From contig NZ_JAQGNQ010000068.1 in NCBI RefSeq assembly GCF_028291745.1, positions 62,001 to 126,000 of the forward strand: 64,000 nucleotides of DNA, in the 5' to 3' direction. A model generated the notes under the pieces. That model made no database searches. It saw only the letters and a list, made by a program, of their open reading frames with translations, and was not told the DNA's origin. This document shows positions 26,198 through 34,710 of the stretch, one piece after another (within the stretch, counting starts at the first letter, position 1; every line of letters starts with the position of its first letter). Both the position numbers and the translations under genes were made by a program. Origin of the DNA: Ramlibacter sp. (GTDB lineage: Bacteria > Pseudomonadota > Gammaproteobacteria > Burkholderiales > Burkholderiaceae_C).

Positions 26198-28594
26198 ATG
26201 GCCCTGAAGAAATCCGAACTCTATTCCTCCCTCTGGAAGTCCTGCGACGAACTGCGTGGCGGCATGGATGCGAGCCAGTACAAGGACTACGTGCTGGTCC
26301 TGCTGTTCGTCAAGTACGTCTCGGACAAGTACGCCGGCGACCGCAACGCGCTGCTGGAGATCCCCGCAGGCGGCAGCTTTGCCGACATGGTGAAGCTCAA
26401 GAACGACAAGGAGATCGGCGACAAGATCAACAAGCTGATTGGGCGGCTCGCCGATGCCAATGAAAGCCTGAAGGGCGCCATCAACGTCGCCGACTTCAAT
26501 GACGAGGAGAAGTTGGGCAAGGGCAAGGAGATGGTGGACCGGCTCACCAAGCTGGTCGCCATCTTCGAAGGGCTGGACTTCGGCGGCAACCGCGCCGGCG
26601 GCGACGACCTGCTGGGCGATGCCTACGAGTACCTGATGCGGCACTTCGCCACCGAGTCGGGCAAGAGCAAGGGCCAGTTCTACACCCCCGCGGAAGTCTC
26701 CCGCACGATGGCGCTGGTGCTCGACCTGGGCAAGGCATCCAACGCGGGCCAGAGCATCTACGACCCCACCTGCGGCTCCGGCTCGCTACTGCTCAAAGCC
26801 CACGACGAAGCCAGGCACCGCACCGGGCTGGACCTGGCGCTGTATGGGCAGGAGATGGACAACGCCACCTCGGCGCTGGCGCGCATGAACATGGTGCTGC
26901 ACGACTGCCCGACCGCCGAGATCTGGCAGGCCAACACCTTGTCCAGCCCGCACTTCAAGAACGCAAACGGCGGGCTGCGGACCTTCGACTTCATCGTCGC
27001 GAATCCGCCGTTCTCCACCAAGGCCTGGACCAGCGGCCTGGACCCCGCGAACGATCTGTACGACCGCTTCGAATACGGCACGCCGCCCGAGAAGAACGGC
27101 GACTACGCCTTTCTGCTGCACATGCTCAAGAGCCTCAAGAGCACCGGCAAGGCGGCGATCATCCTGCCGCACGGGGTGCTGTTCCGGGGCGGGGCAGAGG
27201 GCGCCATCCGCGCCCGCATCCTCAAGCACGGTTTCATCAAGGGCATCATCGGCCTGCCGCCAAACCTGTTCTACGGCACCGGCATCCCGGCCTGCATCAT
27301 CGTGCTGGACAAGGAAGGCGTCGCCGGCCGCAAGGGCATCTTCATGGTGGACGCCAGCAGGGGCTTCATCAAGGACGGCAACAAGAACCGCCTGCGCGCG
27401 CAGGACATCCACAAGGTCGTGGACACCTTCACCCGGCAGATCGAAACACCGAAATACGCCCGCCTGGTGCCGCTGGCCGAGGTGCAGGCCCACGACTTCA
27501 ACCTGAACCTTCCGCGCTACATCGACAGCACTGAAGCCGAAGACCTGCAAGACATCGCGGCGCATCTGCTGGGCGGCATTCCCAATGCAGATATTGATGG
27601 CTTGGCCGCTTACTGGCAGGTGTTCCCGAATGTGCGCAAGGACCTGTTCGCCGATGCAGACCGGCCCGGGTACTGCCAGCCGAAGGTGGAGGCTGCGCAG
27701 GTCAAGTCCGTTATCTTCGGCCACCCGGAATTCACGGCGTTCAACACGCGGGTGACAGCGCTGTTCGGGAAATGGGAAGTCGCCATCACGCCATCGCTCA
27801 CCGGCATCCAGAAAGGCCAGCGGCCCAATGCGCTGATCGAAGACCTGTCGGAGAGCCTCCTTGCAGCCTTTCGCGCCGACGCCGCCATCGCATCACTGAT
27901 CGACCCCTACGGCGTGTACCAGCACCTGATGGATTACTGGGCCGAAACGATGCAGGACGACGTCTGGATCATCGCGAGTGACGGCTGGCGGGCCGTGCAG
28001 GATGGCAAGCCGAACAAGGACCTGATTCCGCCGGCGTTGATCGTGGCACGCTACTTCGCCAAGGAGCAAAGGGCCATCGAGCAATTGGAAGCCGATCGCG
28101 ACGCACTGACGCGCGAGATGGAGGAACTGGAAGAGGAGCATGGCGGCGAAGAAGGGCTGCTGGCCGACGCGCGCAATGACAAGGGTAAGCTGACGAAGGC
28201 GAGTGCCAAGGTGAGGCTCGCGGAGATCAAGCGAGAGAAGAACGCGGCCGAGGAACGCAAGCTGCTGGAAACGTATGCCGATCTGGCGGACCGCGAGGCC
28301 ACCGCCAGCAAAGGCGTGAAGGACACTGTCAAGGCGATCGAGGCGAAGGTGTCGGCGAAGTACAGCGAACTCGACCAACAGGACATCAAGCAGTTGGTGG
28401 TGCACGACAAGTGGCTAGCCGCCGTCGCACAACAAGTACACGGCGAACTGGACCGCGTCAGTCAGACCCTCACTGGCCGAATGAAGCAGTTGGCTGAGCG
28501 CTACGCGACGCCGCTCCCGCAATTCAGCGCCGAGTTGGAAGCACTGTCGGCCCGGGTGGAAGGGCATTTGAAGAAGATGGGGTTCGCGTGGTAA
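26198..28594 (+). CDS. hsdM: Type I restriction-modification system methyltransferase subunit
   Basis: N6-adenine DNA methyltransferase subunit of a type I complex (M2S1 for methylation, with HsdR for restriction). 798 residues. N-terminal HsdM helical domain (about 5-150), then SAM motif I DPTCGSGSLLLKAHD (from D189) and catalytic motif NPPF (N269-F272), the order of gamma-class N6A enzymes. Beyond about residue 480 is a further 300 residues unlike the short E. coli HsdM, including a strongly charged coiled-coil (about 610-720). The ribosome-binding site is weak. It begins 41 bp after the tRNA-Asn terminator and overlaps hsdS by 7 bp if the GTG at 28588 is used. Confidence 0.95.
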   Translation: MALKKSELYSSLWKSCDELRGGMDASQYKDYVLVLLFVKYVSDKYAGDRNALLEIPAGGSFADMVKLKNDKEIGDKINKLIGRLADANESLKGAINVADFNDEEKLGKGKEMVDRLTKLVAIFEGLDFGGNRAGGDDLLGDAYEYLMRHFATESGKSKGQFYTPAEVSRTMALVLDLGKASNAGQSIYDPTCGSGSLLLKAHDEARHRTGLDLALYGQEMDNATSALARMNMVLHDCPTAEIWQANTLSSPHFKNANGGLRTFDFIVANPPFSTKAWTSGLDPANDLYDRFEYGTPPEKNGDYAFLLHMLKSLKSTGKAAIILPHGVLFRGGAEGAIRARILKHGFIKGIIGLPPNLFYGTGIPACIIVLDKEGVAGRKGIFMVDASRGFIKDGNKNRLRAQDIHKVVDTFTRQIETPKYARLVPLAEVQAHDFNLNLPRYIDSTEAEDLQDIAAHLLGGIPNADIDGLAAYWQVFPNVRKDLFADADRPGYCQPKVEAAQVKSVIFGHPEFTAFNTRVTALFGKWEVAITPSLTGIQKGQRPNALIEDLSESLLAAFRADAAIASLIDPYGVYQHLMDYWAETMQDDVWIIASDGWRAVQDGKPNKDLIPPALIVARYFAKEQRAIEQLEADRDALTREMEELEEEHGGEEGLLADARNDKGKLTKASAKVRLAEIKREKNAAEERKLLETYADLADREATASKGVKDTVKAIEAKVSAKYSELDQQDIKQLVVHDKWLAAVAQQVHGELDRVSQTLTGRMKQLAERYATPLPQFSAELEALSARVEGHLKKMGFAW

Positions 28595-29925
28595 TAGCGG
28601 GCCTGAATGCGTCAGTGGCATCACTCAGCGGCAAATCGCACGTGAGCGCGGCAATGTCTGAGGGATTCCAGAAGAGCGCCGTAGGGGTGGTTCCTGCCGA
28701 TTGGGAAGTGAAACCGTTGGGTAACGTATTCACCCTTAAACATGGCTTCGCATTCAGCAGCGAGCATTTTTCTGCTTCTGGACCGATAGTTCTCACGCCT
28801 GGCAATTTTCGGCTCGACGGGGGCCTGTATTTCGAACCGCGAAACACGAAGCGGTACGCCGGCAACTATTCATTGGCGACGAGGTTTCGTAAGGGCGACC
28901 TGCTGATCGTTATGACGGATTTGACGCCGGGATGCCATCTACTCGGCAAGCCCGCTTTTATTGAGAGCGACGAAGCGATTCTCCACAATCAGCGTATTGG
29001 CAAAGTCGAATTAAAGGCCAAGAGCATCGATCTTCGATTCTTGTATTTCACCCTTCTTTCAGGGCAATACCTACATCGGATCAGAGAGAAAGCGACTGGC
29101 TCCACGGTCCGTCACACCTCAAGCAAGAGCATCTATAGCATTCAGATTGCTTGGCCGACGTTCCCCGAACAATGCGCCATCGCTGCTGCGCTCTCGGATG
29201 TGGATGCCTTGCTGGCCGAGCTAGATGCGCTTATCGCCAAGAAGCGCGACCTCAAACAGGCCGCCATGCAGCAACTCCTCACGGGCCAGACCCGCCTGCC
29301 GGGGTTTAGCCGGAAGTGGGAGGTGAAGCGGTTGGGGGACGTTGCAACTTTCCACAAAGGAAAGGGCCTCCCAAAAAGCGCCCTCTTCGCTTCAGGCGTA
29401 GATCCATGCATCCATTACGGCGAGCTGTTCACACGATATCGAGAAACGATTGGGGCGATCATAAGCCGTACAAACGGTTTAGGAGACTCGTTTCGCTCAC
29501 TTTCGAACGACGTATTGATGCCGACATCGGACGTCACGCCAAGGGGCTTGGCCAAGGCGAGCTGCGTCCCATTCGACAACGTAATTCTTGGAGGCGACAT
29601 CCTTGTCATTCGCGCGGATAAACAGCGCCTCGATGGATCTTTCTTGAGTTACGTCATTCGCCGCGAAGAGCATCAAGTGCTCCAACTGGTTTCTGGTTCA
29701 ACGGTCTTTCATCTCTATGGCTCCGACATGAAGAAGTTCAGTTTTTCCATGCCGCCGATCACCGAGCAAGCCGCCATCGGAACCGTTCTCTCAGACATGG
29801 ACGCTGAACTCACCGCCCTCGAAGGGCGCCGCGACAAGACGCGTGCCCTGAAGCAAGGGATGATGCAGGAACTGCTGACAGGGCGGATTCGACTGATCGA
29901 TGGGACTGAACTGAGCCCTCATTGA
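28588..29925 (+). CDS. hsdS: Type I restriction-modification specificity subunit
   Basis: DNA-recognition subunit. 445 residues in the standard two-half layout: TRD1 (about 25-185), central conserved helix FPEQCAIAAALSDVDALLAEL...KQAAMQQLLTGQTRLPGF, TRD2 (about 245-390), second conserved helix ITEQAAIGTVLSDMDAELTAL...KQGMMQELLTGRIRL. The two helices are homologous repeats that set the spacing between the half-sites. The start may be GTG 28588 (overlapping hsdM) or ATG 28654 (MSEGFQKSAVGVVPADWEV), which matches the usual HsdS start. The variable regions have clearly more A/T than the surroundings, as expected for exchanged TRDs. Confidence 0.93.
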   Translation: MVIAGLNASVASLSGKSHVSAAMSEGFQKSAVGVVPADWEVKPLGNVFTLKHGFAFSSEHFSASGPIVLTPGNFRLDGGLYFEPRNTKRYAGNYSLATRFRKGDLLIVMTDLTPGCHLLGKPAFIESDEAILHNQRIGKVELKAKSIDLRFLYFTLLSGQYLHRIREKATGSTVRHTSSKSIYSIQIAWPTFPEQCAIAAALSDVDALLAELDALIAKKRDLKQAAMQQLLTGQTRLPGFSRKWEVKRLGDVATFHKGKGLPKSALFASGVDPCIHYGELFTRYRETIGAIISRTNGLGDSFRSLSNDVLMPTSDVTPRGLAKASCVPFDNVILGGDILVIRADKQRLDGSFLSYVIRREEHQVLQLVSGSTVFHLYGSDMKKFSFSMPPITEQAAIGTVLSDMDAELTALEGRRDKTRALKQGMMQELLTGRIRLIDGTELSPH

Positions 29926-29934
29926 CACGCGTTT

Positions 29935-29962
29935 TTCAATGTCATAACATACAAACATTGAA
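29935..29962. promoter_or_regulatory. Nested palindromic operator before the toxin-antitoxin genes
   Basis: TTCAATG (29935-29941) and CATTGAA (29956-29962) form a perfect inverted repeat, and inside it ATGT-CATA-ACAT (29939-29950) forms another. The element is AT-rich in a GC-rich locus and lies about 42 bp before the antitoxin start, with a second hairpin GCCTGC-CCGC-GCAGGC at 29970-29985. This is the expected place for autoregulation by a Phd-type antitoxin/toxin complex. Confidence 0.6.
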
Positions 29963-30003
29963 GCCGAACGCCTGCCCGCGCAGGCCGGACGCGGGAGAAA
30001 AGA

Positions 30004-30264
30004 ATGCCTGTTCACACCTTTTCCAGCCGGGACTTCACGCGCGACGTGGGCGCAGCCAAGCGCGCTGCCGCCAAGGGGCCGGTGTTCATTACCGACCGCG
30101 GCCGCCCCGCCTTTGCATTGCTGAAGATCGAGGACTACTACGAGCTGGCAGGCCAGCACGAAGGTTCCTTGCTGGAGGCCATGGATGCCATTCCAGGCGG
30201 GTCAGGCATTGAGTTCGAAGCGCCGCTCCTAGGGGCTCGCTTCCGGGCCGCCGATCTGGATTGA
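30004..30264 (+). CDS. Type II antitoxin, Phd/YefM family
   Basis: 86-residue protein. The N-terminal half is the Phd/YefM DNA-binding fold (FSSRDFTRDVGAAKRAAAKGPVFITDRGRPAFALLKIEDYYEL), the C-terminal half a short toxin-wrapping tail. ATG at 30004 follows GGGAGAAAAG. It overlaps the start of the PIN toxin gene and so acts as its antitoxin, likely repressing the pair at the palindrome 29935-29962. Located between hsdS and hsdR. Confidence 0.92.
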   Translation: MPVHTFSSRDFTRDVGAAKRAAAKGPVFITDRGRPAFALLKIEDYYELAGQHEGSLLEAMDAIPGGSGIEFEAPLLGARFRAADLD

Positions 30265-30275
30265 CTCGCGCAGCG

Positions 30276-30689
30276 ATGTACGTCCTCGACACCAATGTGA
30301 TTTCGGAGTTGCGCCACGGCAAGCCCAATCAATCTCCTGCGGTGCGAGCGTGGGCCGCAAGCTTGCCAACCAGCCAGTTCTTTCTCTCGGCCATCAGCAT
30401 TCTCGAGTTGGAAAAAGGCGTGATGGCGCTGGAGCGAAAGACGCCGCCGCAAGGCCAGGCGCTACGGGTCTGGTTGACCGGCGTCCGGGCTACTTTTGCC
30501 GGCCGCATCCTGCCGTTCACCGACAGCACTGCAACCCTGTGCGCAGCCATGCACGTGCCCAAGCCGCGCCCGGACCGGGACGCGATGATCGCCGCTACGG
30601 CCCTGGAGCACGGGATGGCAGTGGTGACGCGCAACGTGACCGACTTCGCCGGCACGGGCGTGCAACTGATGAACCCATTTAGTCCATGA
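30276..30689 (+). CDS. Type II toxin, PIN-domain ribonuclease (VapC/FitB type)
   Basis: 137-residue PIN nuclease; the conserved acidic set is complete: D5 (YVLDTNVISEL), E44/E46 (ILELEKG), D102 (RPDRDAMIAATA) and D123 (NVTDF). Family toxins cleave tRNA or other RNA under Mg2+. ATG at 30276 gives the canonical start; an in-frame TTG at 30261 would overlap the antitoxin stop. The stop overlaps the hsdR start (ATGA), so hsdR translation is coupled to the toxin gene. Confidence 0.93.
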   Translation: MYVLDTNVISELRHGKPNQSPAVRAWAASLPTSQFFLSAISILELEKGVMALERKTPPQGQALRVWLTGVRATFAGRILPFTDSTATLCAAMHVPKPRPDRDAMIAATALEHGMAVVTRNVTDFAGTGVQLMNPFSP

Positions 30690-33600
30690 GCAATGTCGGC
30701 CAGATCGAAAAGCGCACCCAGGACCGGATCGTCGCGCTGCTGCGTGACCGCCTGCGCTATGACCATCTGGGCAACTGGATAGCTCGCGCCGACAACCGCA
30801 ACATCGAGCCTGCGCTCGTGCGGGCCTGGCTTCTCAAGCAGCGCGTGAGTGAACTGCTGGTCAGCCGCGCGCTGCATGAACTGCAGAAAGTCTCAGGGGA
30901 CGCTAGCAAGAGCCTGTACGACCGCAACGCCGAGGTTTATCGGCTCCTGCGTTACGGCGTCCACGTCAAGCCGGAGATCGGCGAGAACACGGTCACCGTC
31001 TGGTTGATCGATTGGGCGCAGCCTCAGGCCAATCATTTCGCCTTCGCCGAAGAAGTCACGGTGAATGCCGCGAATGCGAAGGCCTCCGGCAAGCGGCCGG
31101 ACATCGTTCTGTATGTCAATGGCATGGCGCTCGGTGTCCTGGAGCTCAAGCGCTCCACCGTGTCAGTCGCTGAAGGCATTCGCCAGAACCTGGACAACCA
31201 GAAGAAGGAGTTCATCGAGCCCTTCTTCTCCACCATGCAGTGGGTGATGGCGGGCAACGACACGGAGGGCCTGCGCTACGGCACGACCGAAACCAAGGAG
31301 AAGTACTACCTCAAGTGGGTCGAGGACTCCGGCGAGTTCGCTGCCGAGCCCAACCTGCTGGACCGCCACGTACTTCAGGTCTGCCAGCCGGTGCGCCTGC
31401 TGGAATTGATCCACGACTTCGTCGTGTTCGATGCCGGCACCAAGAAGCTGTGCCGGCAGAACCAGTACTTCGGCGTGAAGGCAGCGCAGGAGTTCGTTGC
31501 GCGGCGCGAGGGGGGCGTCATCTGGCACACCCAGGGCAGCGGCAAGAGCCTGACCATGGTGTGGCTGGCCAAGTGGATCCTGGCCAACCGCACCGGGGCG
31601 CGGGTGCTGATCATCACCGACCGCACCGAGCTGGACGAGCAGATCGAGAAGGTGTTCACGGGCGTCAGCGAGACGATCTACAGGACCCGGAGCGGTGCCG
31701 ACCTGATCGACAAGCTGAATCGCACGGACGAGTCCCTGCTCTGTTCGCTGGTGCACAAGTTCGGCGGCAAGGACGCTGACGACGGCGACGATGACCAGGG
31801 CGCCAAGGAGTTCATCGAGTCGCTGAAGCGGCTGCCGCCCGACTTCAAGGCCAAGGGCGATCTCCACGTGTTCGTGGACGAGTGCCACCGCACCCAGAGC
31901 GGTGACATGCACGAGGCGATGAAGGTGTTGCTGCCCAATGCGGTGTTCATCGGCTTTACCGGTACCCCATTGCTCAAGGCCGACAAGCGCAAGAGCATTG
32001 AGATCTTCGGGCGCTACATCCACACCTACAAATTCGACCAGGCGGTGCGCGAAGGCGTGGTGCTGGACCTGCGCTACGAGGCGCGCGACGTGGACCAGTC
32101 CATCACTTCGCAAAAGAAGATCGACGAGTGGTTCGAGGTCAAGACCAAGGGATTGAACGACCTCGCCAAGGCCCAGCTCAAGCAGAAGTGGGGGACCATG
32201 CAGCGAGTGCTCTCCAGCAAGTCGCGGCTGCAGAAGATCGTCGCCGACGTCATGATGGACATGAACACGAAGGCGCGCTTGGCAGACGGTCACGGCAATG
32301 CGATGCTGGTGGCCGGCAGCATCTACGAGGCCTGCAAGTACTTCGAACTGTTCGACCAGACGGAACTGAAGGGCAAGTGCGCCGTTGTCAGCAGCTATGT
32401 GCCCAAGGTGGCGGACACCAAGGGCGAGACGACTGGCGAGGGCGAGACCGACAACCTCGCCAAGTACGGCGTGTACCGCAAGATGCTGGCGGACTGGTTC
32501 CACGAGCCCGCGGAGTCCGCGATGGGCAAGGCCGAAAAGTTCGAGCTGGCTGTCAAGAAGAAGTTCGTCGACGAGCCGGGGCAGATGAAGTTGCTGATCG
32601 TGGTCGACAAGCTGCTCACCGGCTTCGACGCGCCGTCGGCCACCTACCTCTACATCGACAAACAGATGCGCGATCATGGGCTGTTCCAGGCCATCTGCCG
32701 CGTCAACCGGCTCGACGGCGAGGACAAGGAATACGGCTACATCGTCGACTACAAGGACCTGTTCAAGAGCCTCGAAGGTGCAGTCAATGACTACACCAGC
32801 GGCGCGCTCGATGGCTACGACAAGGAAGACGTCAAGGGCCTGCTGGAAGACCGCATCGAGAAAGCTCGCGAGGATCTGGAGGAGGCGCGCGAAGCGGTGA
32901 AGGCCTTGTGCGAGCCTGTTCTTCCTCCGCACGATTCGGCAGCGTATCTGACCTACTTCTGCGCCAGCGACTCTGGCAATGCGGCCCAGCTCAAGGACAA
33001 CGAGCCCAAACGCCTGAAGCTGTACAAGTTCACCGCCACGCTGTTGCGTGCATATGCTGCACTGGCCAGTGAGCTTGCCGAAGCGGGCTATACGCCAGCG
33101 CAAATCGAGCAGATCAAGGGCGAGGTGGACCACTTCACGAAGGTGCGCGATGAAGTCAAGCTCGCCAGCGGCGACTACATCGACCTGAAGGCCTACGAGC
33201 CGGCGATGCGGTACCTGATCGACACGTATATCAGGGCCGAGGAGAGCGAGAAGATTTCCGCCTTCGACGACATGAGCCTGATTCAACTGATCGTCGAGCG
33301 CGGCCCGGCGGCGGTGGACTCGCTGCCGGGCGGGATCCGCAAGAACGAGCAGGCCGTTGCCGAGACCATCGAGAACAACGTACGCCGACTGATCGTCAAC
33401 GAGTCACCTGTCGATCCGGCCTACTACGACAAGATGTCGAAACTGCTCGACGCTCTGATCGAGCAACGCCGAAAGGGCGTTGTCAGCTACAAGGAATATC
33501 TGGAGAAGATCGCGGCGCTGACCGTCCAGGCGACGCAGCCGGGAGGCGGGCCCGGTGGGTATCCGGCGCAAGTGACCTCTGCGGCGCAACGCGCGTTGTA

Positions 33601-33862
33601 CAACAACCTGGGCCAGAACGCTGCCTTGGCCATGAAGGTGGACGCTGCAGTGAAGGCGAGCCTTCAGGCTGGCTGGCGGGAAAGCGCAATGAAGACGAAG
33701 CGGGTGCGGCTGGCGATCCGCTTCGCCCTTGGGACGGACATGCCGGCGGACCTGCATCAGGGCGCGCATGATCCAGGCAACGCGCCCTCGCCCCCGCCGC
33801 TGGACCTCGAGACCGAAACGGACCGCATCCTGGCGCTGGTGAAAAACCAGAATGACTACTAG
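30686..33862 (+). CDS. hsdR: Type I restriction endonuclease subunit R
   Basis: ATP-driven translocase and nuclease. 1058 residues. N-terminal PD-(D/E)xK nuclease with D139 (DIVLYVNG) and E153-x-K155 (LELKRS); SF2 helicase motifs: Walker A GSGKS (G284-S288), DECH box (D398, FVDECHRTQ), motif III GFTGTPLL; C-terminal helical assembly domain. All catalytic residues appear intact, so restriction is probably functional. Start ATG overlaps the toxin stop, and the 3' end overlaps the downstream metalloprotease by 11 bp. Confidence 0.96.
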   Translation: MSNVGQIEKRTQDRIVALLRDRLRYDHLGNWIARADNRNIEPALVRAWLLKQRVSELLVSRALHELQKVSGDASKSLYDRNAEVYRLLRYGVHVKPEIGENTVTVWLIDWAQPQANHFAFAEEVTVNAANAKASGKRPDIVLYVNGMALGVLELKRSTVSVAEGIRQNLDNQKKEFIEPFFSTMQWVMAGNDTEGLRYGTTETKEKYYLKWVEDSGEFAAEPNLLDRHVLQVCQPVRLLELIHDFVVFDAGTKKLCRQNQYFGVKAAQEFVARREGGVIWHTQGSGKSLTMVWLAKWILANRTGARVLIITDRTELDEQIEKVFTGVSETIYRTRSGADLIDKLNRTDESLLCSLVHKFGGKDADDGDDDQGAKEFIESLKRLPPDFKAKGDLHVFVDECHRTQSGDMHEAMKVLLPNAVFIGFTGTPLLKADKRKSIEIFGRYIHTYKFDQAVREGVVLDLRYEARDVDQSITSQKKIDEWFEVKTKGLNDLAKAQLKQKWGTMQRVLSSKSRLQKIVADVMMDMNTKARLADGHGNAMLVAGSIYEACKYFELFDQTELKGKCAVVSSYVPKVADTKGETTGEGETDNLAKYGVYRKMLADWFHEPAESAMGKAEKFELAVKKKFVDEPGQMKLLIVVDKLLTGFDAPSATYLYIDKQMRDHGLFQAICRVNRLDGEDKEYGYIVDYKDLFKSLEGAVNDYTSGALDGYDKEDVKGLLEDRIEKAREDLEEAREAVKALCEPVLPPHDSAAYLTYFCASDSGNAAQLKDNEPKRLKLYKFTATLLRAYAALASELAEAGYTPAQIEQIKGEVDHFTKVRDEVKLASGDYIDLKAYEPAMRYLIDTYIRAEESEKISAFDDMSLIQLIVERGPAAVDSLPGGIRKNEQAVAETIENNVRRLIVNESPVDPAYYDKMSKLLDALIEQRRKGVVSYKEYLEKIAALTVQATQPGGGPGGYPAQVTSAAQRALYNNLGQNAALAMKVDAAVKASLQAGWRESAMKTKRVRLAIRFALGTDMPADLHQGAHDPGNAPSPPPLDLETETDRILALVKNQNDY

Positions 33863-34580
33863 CGCTCGGCGCATCACGGTCAGCGGTATCGCCGTCGAAG
33901 TGGTGCGCAAGGACATCAAGAACCTTCATCTCGGCGTATATCCGCCGGCCGGTCGCGTCCGGGTTGCTGCTCCGATCGCGATCAGCGACGACGCGGTCCG
34001 CCTGGCTGTCATCGAGAAGCTCGCGTGGATCAAGCGGCAGCGCGTGCTCTTTGCCGGGCAGCCACGCCAATCACCGCGCGAGATGGTCAGCGGCGAAAGC
34101 CACTACTTCATGGGGCGGCGTTACCGGCTGCGGGTGCACGAGCAGGACGGGCCACAGCGGGTTGCGATTCGCGGTCTTCGCATGCTCGACCTTTTCGTGC
34201 GTCCGGGTGCAACGATCGAGCAACGAGAGGATGTTCTCCTGCGTTGGTATCGCGAACAGCTCAAGGCACTGATCCCGCCCTTGCTGGAGAAATGGCAGCC
34301 CGTGATGCGAGTACGGGTCCGCGATTGGGGCGTCAAGAGGATGAAGACCAAATGGGGCACCTGCAGCATCGACGCGGGACGCATCTGGGTGAACCTGGAA
34401 CTTGCCAAGAAGCCCATGCGGTGCCTGGAATACATCGTCGTGCATGAAATGGTGCATCTCTTGGAGCGAAACCACGGGGACCAGTTCGCCCGCCTCATGG
34501 ATCGGCTTCTTCCGGACTGGTCAACCCGCCGTGCAGAACTGCAGCGGTCCGTTTTGGGTTCCGAGAATTGGGACTACTGA
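33852..34580 (+). CDS. YgjP-type metal-dependent peptidase (DUF45)
   Basis: 242-residue zincin-like protein of the YgjP/DUF45 family: a beta-rich N-terminal domain and the metal site HEMVHLLERNHGDQF near the end (HExxH with a third His), preceded by RDWGVKRMKTKWGTCS, the family hallmark. These genes often accompany type I hsd operons; a role in turnover of the complex, comparable to ClpXP restriction alleviation, has been suggested but is not established. It overlaps hsdR by 11 bp, so it is part of that operon. Last gene of the restriction locus. Confidence 0.88.
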   Translation: MTTSARRITVSGIAVEVVRKDIKNLHLGVYPPAGRVRVAAPIAISDDAVRLAVIEKLAWIKRQRVLFAGQPRQSPREMVSGESHYFMGRRYRLRVHEQDGPQRVAIRGLRMLDLFVRPGATIEQREDVLLRWYREQLKALIPPLLEKWQPVMRVRVRDWGVKRMKTKWGTCSIDAGRIWVNLELAKKPMRCLEYIVVHEMVHLLERNHGDQFARLMDRLLPDWSTRRAELQRSVLGSENWDY

Positions 34581-34602
34581 AGCACTTTGCCTCGGCGCCG
34601 CG

Positions 34603-34611
34603 ATAGCGCAA
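34603..34611 (+). promoter_or_regulatory. Candidate Ada box
   Basis: ATAGCGCAA resembles the E. coli Ada-binding core AAAGCGCAA and lies about 100 bp before ada, where methylated Ada would bind to activate the operon. A single partial match; no clear -10/-35 pair was identified. Confidence 0.35.
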
Positions 34612-34710
34612 ACTGCACTTCGTTGCCTCTCGATTCAAAAGCAAGACCCGGAGTGCGCCGTACGATGTCTTTCATGACACTGGGTAGATCCCCACTTCAA
34701 GCAGCCCATC

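Noticed and set aside
34581-34710. Attachment-site duplicate of the tRNA-Asn 3' end after the hsd locus
   Set aside because: No stretch resembling the tRNA T-arm and acceptor was found after the locus by eye.
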